A stretch of 64,000 nt of DNA, from NCBI GenBank assembly GCA_027625915.1, contig JANTQA010000072.1, forward strand, positions 1 through 64,000, read 5' to 3'. The first letter of the stretch is position 1, and each line of letters opens with the position of its first letter. Both the position numbers and the translations under genes were made by a program. This DNA is from Anaeramoeba flamelloides (taxonomy: Eukaryota; Metamonada; Anaeramoebidae). Of this stretch, positions 25,270-35,226 are shown in pieces. The notes beneath the pieces are model-generated. The model saw only the letters and a list, made by a program, of their open reading frames with translations. It had not been told where the DNA came from and did not search any database.

Positions 25270-25949
25270 AATCTCATCATTTTCCGTTTTTTTTTAAATC
25301 ATTTAGTTATTCTTTAAAATAATGCCATTTCTAAGTTAAGTGAGTGAAGTAAAGTGCTAGAGATTAATAATTTTCGAAAATACTTTGAGAATTGGATTTT
25401 GATAATCAAGTAAGATTAACTTTTTTGGTTTTGATTAATTTGTAATTTTCCAAAAAAAATTTTTCATCGTTTGATTGTGTCTTATTATTCGAGATTTATT
25501 GAGAGAATAAAAGATTTTTTGTGAGAGGTATTCTAAAAATGATATAAAACCTTGAGGTGTATTCATTGAAAAGGGTAAATTGCGAGAGTTGTTCTAATTT
25601 CCTGTTCTTTGAGTCACAACTTCCTTTCAGAATCTAAATCTGTTGAATAAAACATTGAAGAGGAATAAGATATAACACACCCACAGGATTTAGAAGAACC
25701 ACAGACCATTTATAAATCTAAATAAAGTCCTTTTCATAAAGTGTGATCATTAAAAGTTTATAAAAGAGTCATAAAATCGTTTTACTGTTAATTATAAAAT
25801 AAAAAGATCAAAAATTTTCATTCAACTTTCAGAAAAAAACACCACCTTCCTAGAATTAAGATAAAGCATCAAAGTTCCCAATTCTAAAAAGAGAAATTAA
25901 TATTTTATGACTTCTTCAAGGAAATAAAAAATTGAAATTTTATCTGATT

Positions 25950-26205
25950 TAAGGTGCTTTTTTTGGCAAGTTGAATGAAAATATTGTTCAATTTATTTTG
26001 TAACAAATAGTATAATAATTTGAAAATTTCCAATGATTTAAAACTCTTTTTTTAGAAACTGAATGAAAATTTTGTTACATTTATTTTACAATAAATAATA
26101 TATCAATTCTTGAGAGGTGTTAAAAACTTTTTTTTGAAAAGTTGAATGAAAATTTTCTTTAACTAATTCTGAACAAATAGTATTGGAGTTTTTCAACCAT
26201 TTTAA
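25950..26205. repeat. Degenerate tandem repeat, ~85-90 bp unit, about three copies
   Basis: Each unit holds a T-run followed by a core like GTTGAATGAAAATTTT and then a block like ACAAATAGTATA. Spacing between the three cores is about 85-90 bp. Confidence 0.55.
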
Positions 26206-26519
26206 TGGTAGTTTCTGTAAAGGAAAAATTAAATTGGAGAATGTAATTTTTTTTGTTAAAGATAAAAAATTTGATAATACTAATATAAGTGTTAAGGATC
26301 GACGATAAAGAAGTCCAAAATTAAAGTGTGCTACTATTGGTTGTAAATCAGATTGGTTCTACAATTGCCCAAATACGTATAAAAAACCAATTAATAAAAT
26401 ACTGTTATTTTCCAATTAATAAATGAAAATTTTCACTTTATAGATCCAACCCATCGATAAAGTTCTAAAAAACTTAATAAAGTAACCTATTTCATTTGAT
26501 CTATAGTTGTTCAAATATT

Positions 26520-26665
26520 TAGATCTCTTTATTAAAAGAAGAAATTTTATTGAAAATAACGATCATTTTTTCTGGATCTGTCCTTCCTATGATAAAGATA
26601 GATTAATATTTCATAACAAATTAAAGAAAAAAAATCTTAATGAATATATTTCAAATCAAATAGTT
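26520..26665 (+). other. Possible LINE reverse-transcriptase C-terminal remnant
   Basis: About 48 open codons read KYLDLFIKRRNFIENNDHFF, then WICPSYDKDR. The pattern of His, aromatic residues, then CP and an Arg a few residues on resembles the C-terminal zinc-knuckle-like tail of many non-LTR reverse transcriptases. Nothing upstream looks like a reverse transcriptase. Weak evidence. Confidence 0.25.
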
Positions 26666-29600
26666 TGAAACTATTTTCATTAATTAATAATCCCCAAATC
26701 TATGATTTTACGCTTAAATTTCTGAAAGGGGATTTAAGCAAAAGGGCACCTTGAGTGTAATTTACACTTCTTCAATAATAAAAAAAAAAAAAATAAATGA
26801 AATTTTTTATTTCAAGTTCCTAAATGTATATTAATTATTACTGTTACAATCAAATTAACAAAGTAAAAATTTTGTCTTAGATTTCACTAAGGTATTTTAA
26901 TTAAATGTCTAAAAATATCATTTCTAAACAATTAGTTAATTATTTTAGTGGATTTTCTTTCAATTTATAATTCATATAAAAAAATATAAGGAGAATTTGA
27001 ACTTAAAATTTTCATTTTTTAATTCGAAAATAATAGTTTTAGAAAACATTTATCTCATCAATTATTAATGATTCATTGTGTTCGTAAAGATTACAATAAT
27101 TATAGAAAAAAAGCTGTATTTTAAGATATCTTTAAATACCAAATGGTCAATTTTCAGACTTTAAAGTGAAAAAATATCTTTCTTAAATTTGTCTCGAAAT
27201 GTGGATTAGTTGCTGAAAAAATTCCTTTTCTGAAAATATTAAATAATACAACTTAAAGATTTCTAATTGAAATTTCCTTTTTATGTAACTTATTTTTTTT
27301 TTAATATATTTCCAATAGTGAAAATAATTTTCAAAATAATCTAGAATTTTATTTAATTTTTTTAAAAAAATGATCTCAAAGTTTTTATATGGATAATTAT
27401 TTAGTTGAACTTGAAATTAAAAAAATAAAAAATAATAGTTACTTTTGTATGTTTTAACAATTAATTATGATATATTGTGGTAGTATTATTTGGGGAGTTG
27501 ATCCGAAGATTTTTCAAAACAATTAAAAAAAATTTTTTCCAACAAGATAATTTTTTTCTGATTAATAAATAGTACAAAATCCCAGTTTTTACAGCACAAT
27601 ATTTTTAAAACTTTGTTTCTATCAAAAGATACCAAAAGTATTCCCAATATCAATTATTTATTATAATTGGCCTTTTAGGAAAGTAGAAGAAATAAGTAGA
27701 ATAATATTCATGGGAATAAAGTTGATAAAAATATAAATTGCAACTGATCAATCAATCTGTTTTGATAAAAATTGAAAAACTCGAATATTTGGTTTCTATT
27801 GAAAAAATAATAAAATGGTTAATTTTGATCTTAAATATCAGATCAAATAAAATGTCTATATAAAACAAATATGTTTTTACAGTCATAATCACAGTTTCAG
27901 TAATATTATAATAGTAGTTTTTAACTTCTGACGATAGATCTTGCAATAAAAAAAAAAAATTTGCAAATGAATTTTGTGTAAAAAAAAAAGAAATAAATAA
28001 TAATAACAAAATGTATCATAAAAAATTGAAAGAATTGTAAAAAAGAAAATGAGAAAAAATAATTTCCATTTTTTCATTTCTAAAATATTTTTTTTCAAAT
28101 ATTGATTCAAATAATTTAAATACATATAATTCATCAATTACAAATTGACATGTTGACTGTAAAATTTTTGACTATATCGGAGAAAACATAACTAAATTTG
28201 ATAAATTTTCACTTGATACACTCCCGATATAACTTCAACTAGATCAAATATATTGATTTAGTTAATTCCAATTTAAATACTTTTTATTTTTTATAACCCC
28301 CTTTAAAAAATTTTTATTTTATAATAATTAAAAATTCCATGGATAATTTGTTCAAATGATTCTATTTTAGTATTCAATATTTATAAAAAGAAAATTTCCA
28401 AAAAATCTAAAGAATTTTTGAAATAATCTTGAAAATCCCTGAAAAATGAAAATATTAAAAAAATTTTGAAATATTTAAAAGAACTTTTTGAAGAAATTCT
28501 AATAAACATGAATATTTTTATTCTCAATTTGAAATTAAAATTAGAATTTTTTTTTTTTTTCGAATTAAAAATATAAAATATGAAAAATAAAAAATTTAGG
28601 ATATTATTCTACTTATTTTTTACAAAAAGAATTGCTACCTGATAAATAGGTAGTATTTTATGATCATTGCAAAAAAGTCTTATTAAACGGGACTAAATGC
28701 CTTAGCGGAGAAAATTTCTAATCATGAATCATTGTTTATAATTTTGTAAAAAAATTTTTATCCTCACAATGAACTTTCAAAAAACATATAGTTATCCGAT
28801 ATCAAATGATTATGTTTATCAAAATTTTCGAATCATAGGAATTTAAAATTTGAAATCATAATTAATAAATGATTCCAATTTAATTGTTATTTAGCAAAAT
28901 TTTCTTGCGTTAAAGAAAATTTGAGAATAATTTTTCAAAAACCAAAAAAATTATTTAATTCTAATCACTTAATCAAAAAGAGATTTTTTATTTGATAAAA
29001 AAACTCTATTAAAAAAAAAAAATTCTTTGATTCCATTTCTCAAGTCAAATAATTTTCTGACAAGGACGAAACATAAAAACACCATTTTCTCGAAAATATG
29101 ATTAAAAATAAAATTTCAAGAAGAAAAAAAATCCAAGTATTTATTTTTTTGAGAAATCTGTTAAATTCTTCTTAAAAATTTGAAAAAAACTTTTTATTAA
29201 TTATTACATTTTAATAATGACGTAATTTTATTTATAAAACCAAATTTAAACAAGAAATAAGTTGAAACTTATAATTGAAATAAAAAAGAATAATTTGAAT
29301 ATTAAAGAATTAAAAAAATATCACTTGAGATGTTTTATTTGGTAAAAAATAATCAAAATGTGAATTCTCAGAGCAATATCCAACCTTCCACATACTAAAC
29401 AACCAAGCTGTGACGAAAAAAAAAAACCTTATGAAACTTTCCACCCAAGAAGAGTAATTGGTGTAATCTAACATAAACCTAAACACGTTGTACCAATCTT
29501 AAACATACACACTTACTTTAAAAAGGCCTCAAAATATCTAAAAAATTGTTCACAATGTTCCAAAAACCTTTTTAAGGATTTCAAGTTGAAAATTCAAAAA

Positions 29601-30046
29601 AAAATATTTCTACAATATAATTCAAAATTGTTATTTAATCATTAAAATTTATATATTGGTACTAGGTTTTCTTAGAAGTTGCCCATACCGTGTTTTTAAC
29701 TGTTTTAAAACAATTTCTAATATTTTCAATTTTCAGGTATTTTCAAAAATATTTCAAACACCCAAAAAAAAAAAAGTATTCAAAAATTAATTATTTAAAA
29801 AAATTTATTAAATTAAATTTGAGATTAATTTGTATTTTTAATTTCAAAAAGAAAAAGTTTCTTCATATTTATTTATTTAAAATCATTTTTATTTTTATTT
29901 TATATTTGGGAACTCAATTTTATTTCTAAAATAGAAATAAATACATACATATATATATATTGTTGAATGATTAATAAATATAAAGAAATTATAAAATAAT
30001 AACTATACACATACACATATGTATATATTCATCTATAAGTTAAAAT

Positions 30047-33000
30047 TTACTTTTCAAAGGATTTAAATTGCTGCTCCAAATGTTCAACGTTATCACGAAT
30101 ATATTTGAAATTTGATAATAATTGCTCATTAATTTGCTGCACTCTTGGGGATTGTTGCAAAAGTGTTTTTTGAATAATTTCTTCTGAATTTGATAATTGT
30201 TCAATTCGACCAATTATTGATTTTTTTTCGTTTTGGGCAATTTCTAACAATTTCAATCTATTTAATAATGATGGCAATGTTGGGATGATTATCTCCCAAT
30301 TTTCCATCATTTGATAAATTTTTGAAATCTTTTTTATTTTGGTTAATAATTATTATGGTGATTTAACAATATTATTAATTGATTTAACGAGTCCCACGAA
30401 TTCCATATATTTTAAGAGCAATAGAAAAAAAAAAAAAGAAAAAAAAAATAAACAAATGAATTAAAAAAAAAACAGTTAAACAAACAAATAGAAAAAATTA
30501 AAAAAATAAATAAGGATCATTACATTTTGATTTGAAATTTTTGAAATTGTAATTGTTTTTAATTGGTCTTCCAAAACTTTCAATTGACTTGAAACAAATT
30601 CAATTTTTTGAATTAAGGATTCCATTTCTTCATTTGTTAATTTTTTTAATTTTTCCTTTATAAATTGAATGTGTGTCTTACAATCAAGAAATGAAATATT
30701 TCCCTGGATTTCATTTATACCAGCTATTTTTTCAAGTTTTGAAATTTGCAATTCTTATTTTAAAATTTCATCATTGTTTTCTTTCTAAAAAGATTAATAC
30801 ACGGAAATTTAAAAAAATTAAAAGAAAGATTACGAGAAGTAAATTATAAATGATAAGAATAAAATCAATAAATAGTTAATCAAAAAAAAAAAAAAAAAAA
30901 AAACATATGTTTATAATTTAATGATTTTTATTATGTTATTAATATCATATAAATCAAAATACCTATCCCGATAATAAACAAGTTTTATCAGTATTATTAT
31001 GATTAATTAAATAATATTTTTTTTTTATATGATTTTTCAAATTAAAATTAGATGTTTAATTTTTGTTTTTCACTTTTGTTTATAAAATAATATCTATCCG
31101 ATTTGTTTGTTATATGAGATTACTTTAAGAAAAGATATGAAAATTTCTGATATCGATTATATATAATATTTCTTAAGGGGGTAGCCACGGTAAAGGAAAA
31201 TTTTTCACTTTTTTGCAATTTTGAAAAGGATCAGAATATAATATTTTTTACTTGGGCTGTAACTCATTTATTTTTATTATTTAAAGTACTTGATTCATTA
31301 GATTTTTTAAAATTTTTTTTCAAAGTATCAAAGAAATTGCCACAATAAAATGTTGGGCTGAATTGCTTTAAATAGTGTTTCGAATGTTGAATGGCTTATC
31401 TTTTGTCCTTATCTCAGCATTCTATTGTGGCACTTAATTTTTTCATTTTTTATTTTTTCATTTTTTATTTTTTTAATGATGACAACAAAAAGTAATTAGA
31501 AATATTTTTTTTATCAGTGACATTTGGGAAAAATGAATTTTGTTTAAAATGAACAACAACATTACAATCGAGAGAAGCACAAAAGAAGATACAAATGGGG
31601 TTTAATAGCTAGACGGATTCCAAAAAATAATAATTATCCCAAAACATTACTTGTTAGGATTTCAAATTTTTGGATTTAGTGGAATTGGAGATGTTAATAT
31701 GATTCTATTTTATCAAAATTTAAATCATAAAATAGCTATAAGTTTTATTCTAAGAATCTGAAATTATCCTCTCCCAAAAAAAGAAGCTAAAAAAACTAAA
31801 CCCCATTCCAAAAATTTGGACATATCTAAAATCAAAAATAGGAAAACAAAAACTCAATTTATTATATTTTTCCAAACTTGTTATAAAACAACATTTAAGT
31901 GGCATATTATTGATGTTTTTATAAGTAATCCTTTTTCATCCAAATAAAAGAAAAAAATATAAAACTCAAAAATAAAAATTAGCGTGTCCAAAAAAATGAA
32001 ACGAGAGGAACAAATAATTTATTGGTAAATTTGCTGAAATTTCAGAAAAAATTGTTGATCGATCAAATTGTAAGATACCATCGACCAATTGTAGGTGATA
32101 ATTCAATTTAAGAAACTCAACACTAACATTCTATCAACCAATCGAAAAAAAAATTACAGATCAAACAAAACAGATTTTTTAACCCGAAAAAAACGAAATG
32201 AAAACAAAACAAAAAAGACAAAAAATGAAATAGTTTGTAAAATCAAATTTTTTCCAAATTGAATGTAAAGCATGGTATTGTTATTCTTTCGACTGTTTAA
32301 ACTGTGCCCAAATATTTTGAATTAAGTTTATTTTTAATCTAAATAAATAAAAAAAAAAATCATACCTATTTTATCAATATATTCTCTTTTTTTTTTTTTT
32401 GTTTAACATTACTAAAATAAAAAAATAACAAATAATTTTTTAAATAAAATTTTTAGAGAATCTATGATCACATCCACAAAAATAAAATACTCTTGTCTCA
32501 TCTCTCTCAAATTTTTATAATGACTTATGGTGTATAAACCCCCTTAAGGGATGAAAATTAGTGATTCTTTGTTTCTTTTTGATCGAATAAAAAATCTTTT
32601 GCGAAGAGGCTTAATCTCTATAAAATTTATCAAAGTATGATAAAACTTATAAATGTATATTATTCGTTAAAAAAATCATTTGGATCTTTACTAAACTATT
32701 TTTCAAAAACTTTGACCCGTTTTATAATGATATTGGAAGTTATTTTATCGTTTTATTGGGCATTCTTTTAAAAATGACTTTTTTTAATATTATGAACTCC
32801 GCATTTTATCCTTTAATTCGATTATAATTATTAAATATCGTTAAATTCTGAATGGTAAATTGTTGTGATATTTTATTCAAATAAAGTTTTTTTTGACTTT
32901 ACAGTTTTGAGATTAAGGATACATCCATTAACAACCACGTCTGCACTTGAAAATATTTTTTTTTTTTTTTATTATTATTATTATTGAAGAGAGGTTGTTT

Positions 33001-34716
33001 TAAAAAAATTACCTCTTATTTGCCGTTAGGTTTTCCAGGGTTTAAAAGAATTAAGTAAAATCAAAGATTTTTCTCTATTCTTTTGAACTATGGAAAACCT
33101 AGGCACTCTATGTTAGGCTTTTTTTAATTTTTGAAATAAAAATAAAATTTATTTAATTTTCTTTTTATTTCGAAAATTAAAAAAAACCGTTATTAGTTTT
33201 CACAGAATTTAAAAGAATTGAGTAAAATCTTAGATTTTTCGGTTCATTTCAAAAAGTAAAAAAAAACTAAAGGAAGTGTCCGTCAAGTGCCGTTTTTTTT
33301 TAATTTCTAAAATTAAAAAAAACCTAACGGAAAAATCAAAAAAAAAATATTTTTTTTCAATTTAAACCAATAAATAATTCTTGTTTAGTCTAAATAATTT
33401 ATTTCTCTATTTGTGAAGATATTTATTAAATTTAAAATACTTTTGAAAGATATAATTAAATGGCCTCTTAACTAGAAAAAAAATATTCAAATTTTTTACT
33501 ATTAAATTTCGAAAAAAATATTAAATATAACCTGGAAAATTGGATTTTTCAACTTAAATTGTCGAATATCTTACAAAAATACTTTTTGATCAACAGATCT
33601 TTTATCAGCCAATGGTGGATATTATAAAGTTTTGTTATTCAAAAAGTGAAAAATTAAAAAATGTTTAATTTATTTTCGAAAAATTTTTTTTAATGATCGT
33701 GGTATTCCCTGATTTGGCTTTATATTTTTCAGTTCTTTTTGATTTCTGGACTAGCAATAAACAAAGAGTAACTATTATGCTCGTTGTTTGTTGACAAACG
33801 TAAAAAGAAGAAAAAAAATAGATTAAAAAAAAAATAATTACTTTTTGTTTTTCGTTGTCTTTGATATCTTCGGAAAGAGCAGAAACATTAAGCTCATAAT
33901 TTATCTTTTTACTACTTGACTTTTTTTTCTCTTGTGTTGTGCTGATTTGGTTTGTGGTTGTTTCTCCAAGATTGCTCACTATTTCTTTTTCTTTTTGGAA
34001 TTTCTGAAGAAGATTTTCTTTTTCTTTTTCTTGTTCGTTTTCATTTTCATTTTCATTTTCATCACCAAGCAAAAATGGCAACTTTGTTTGGTTTAATTTT
34101 GATTGGAGAACTTGAGTCATCTTAAGAAGCTCTTGGGTTGAAATTTCTGAATCAATTACATTTGGTTCGTGCTTTATTGTTAAGAATAAAACGAAGAATG
34201 AGAAATAAGTAGAAATATATTTTTGAAATATTTGTTCTTTTTTTGTTTTTTGTATGTTTGTTTTTTTTTTCTTCTTCTTCTTCTTCTTCTTCTTTTAAAA
34301 ATAAAATAAAAACGTAGAAGATAAGAGGTAAGTAAAATCAGTAGGAAATTGTTTACAATAACCAATTGTAAATCATTAATAAATCTTGATATTTCCAAAT
34401 TTAAACGTTTGTATTTTTGTATTGAAGTTTCCTTTTGAGAAATAGAATTTTTGTTCGCATTTAATCGTGTGGATTGTGCCTTTTGCTTCAAATTTTTCTT
34501 TCTTTCATTTTTGAAATGATCCAGACTTTGCTAAAAAAGCACTCGATCAAATTCAACCTCTTTGTTTTGGAACTGTGACAAAGTTTTTTCAACCGTAATT
34601 GATTCTTCGAAAACTAGCCCATTTTTCGTAGAGTTGTCACTTTCAAGTTGAAATTTACTTTGGTCATGGTTTTTTATAATCGGGATTTCCTTTGGATTTG
34701 TTGAAAAAGTTTGCAT
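30047..34716 (-). CDS. DCTN2: Dynactin subunit 2 (dynamitin/p50) homologue with two in-frame stop codons
   Basis: Dynamitin is the coiled-coil shoulder subunit of dynactin, which links cytoplasmic dynein to cargo. Inferred exons: 34716-34357, 34171-33842, 30784-30524, 30328-30047, all phase 0, about 410 codons against ~400 in animals. Matches to the family: ESITVEKTLSQFQNKEVEFD near the N-terminus, KETSIQKYKRLNLEI, a KKINYELNVSALSED segment, and the C-terminal ISKIYQMMENWEIIIPTLPS followed by coiled coil. The frame contains a TAG at 34533-34531 and a TAA at 30757-30755 and is otherwise unbroken. A micro-intron (45 or 57 nt, GTGCTT donor) could remove the TAG; no alternative splice in phase was found for the TAA. 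Intron 2 (3.06 kb) contains a TTAA element. It is either a recent pseudogene, a read-through gene, or carries sequence errors. Upstream it is divergent from the tRNA. Confidence 0.82.
31178..32543 (+). mobile_element. TTAA element, complete copy 1 (1366 bp), in the dynamitin intron
   Basis: Flanked on both sides by TTAA (31174-31177 and 32544-32547). Ends are GGGGGTAGCCACGGTAAAGG and, reverse-complemented, GGGGGTTTATACACCATAAG, a short imperfect inverted repeat. Order of parts: A (31178-31602), B (31603-31790), an embedded family C unit (31797-32335), D (to 32543). No long coding frame, so non-autonomous. The TTAA duplication is reminiscent of piggyBac, but the terminal bases (GGG rather than CCC) do not fit, so the superfamily is left open. 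Confidence 0.8.
32990..33360. repeat. Family I dispersed repeat
   Basis: Contains TTACCTCTTATTTGCCGTTA, then two rounds of AAAAGAATT(A/G)AGTAAAATC followed by a T-rich GATTTTT block, and CAAGTGCCG near the end. Partly inverted matches occur at 52566-52930 and 60640-61080. Confidence 0.45.
34271..34294. repeat. (CTT)8 microsatellite in dynamitin intron 1
   Basis: Eight CTT triplets lie in the intron between the first two dynamitin exons. On the coding strand they read as an Arg run after the splice donor, which is an artefact of intron translation. Confidence 0.85.
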
Positions 34717-34953
34717 TGTATGTATATATTATGTGTTTTGTTATGTTTGTTAGATTTTTTCTTGGTTTAATAAATATGAATGTGACAAAAAATAAACTAT
34801 ACGAGTTGGATATTTATAATTGATTAAATTAATTCAGTGTAAGTTATTTAAAGTTTTGAAGTTAATTGTTGTTGTGTTTAATTTTTGTTTTCGATTATTT
34901 AACAGGTGGAATGATGGTATAAAAATAATATTAAAATCGTAATTTTAATGTAT

Positions 34954-35025
34954 GGTCCTGTAGCGCAGTGGTAGCGCGTCTGATTTCTAATCAGAAGGTC
35001 GTAGGTTCGAGCCCTACCTGGATCG
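34954..35025 (+). tRNA. tRNA-Arg (anticodon TCT)
   Basis: A 72-nt cloverleaf folds with no intron. Acceptor 5' GGTCCTG pairs with CTGGATC (one G:U, one U:U mismatch at the sixth pair). D arm is GCGC-AGTGGTA-GCGC; anticodon arm is TCTGA-TTTCTAA-TCAGA; T arm is GTAGG-TTCGAGC-CCTAC. Loop position 33 is T and the anticodon TCT reads AGA. The internal B box GGTTCGAGCCC and A box TAGCGCAGTGGT are intact. A T-rich stretch from 35026 supplies the pol III terminator. Discriminator base is G. Confidence 0.93.
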
Positions 35026-35041
35026 TTTATTTTTTTCTATT

Positions 35042-35222
35042 TTTTTAAGATAGACGATAATTTTAGATTCTTAGAATAAAACTTATAACTATTTTATGGT
35101 TTAAAATTTGATAAAAAATAATCAAATTCACTTCTTCAACTCCACCAAATCATAGCTATTTAAAATCCTAACAAGATATGTTTTGGCTTAATTATTATTT
35201 TTTTTGGAATCCTTCTATCTAT
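35042..35222 (-). mobile_element. TTAA element fragment (part B only), 16 bp downstream of the tRNA
   Basis: Matches part B of the other copies in reverse orientation (AGACGATAATTTTAGATTC ... TTGGAATCCTTCTATCT). It stops exactly at the TTAA where the next element (35227) is inserted, and at its other end just beyond the tRNA terminator. The rest of this copy is missing. Confidence 0.7.
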
Positions 35223-35226
35223 TTAA

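Larger units (their letters stand above)
23648..30046. other. Intergenic, mostly unassigned
   Basis: No recognised gene over 6.4 kb. It includes frames open on both strands at 24812-25269, a degenerate tandem repeat at 25950-26205 and a possible LINE remnant at 26520-26665. The remainder, including 26.7-30.0 kb, is AT-rich spacer with homopolymer runs. Confidence 0.5.

Noticed and set aside
30755-34533. Reassignment of TAA/TAG to glutamine as the genetic code of this organism
   Set aside because: Other long genes in the window have no internal TAA or TAG and use TAA as their stop, so the two stops in dynamitin need a local explanation.
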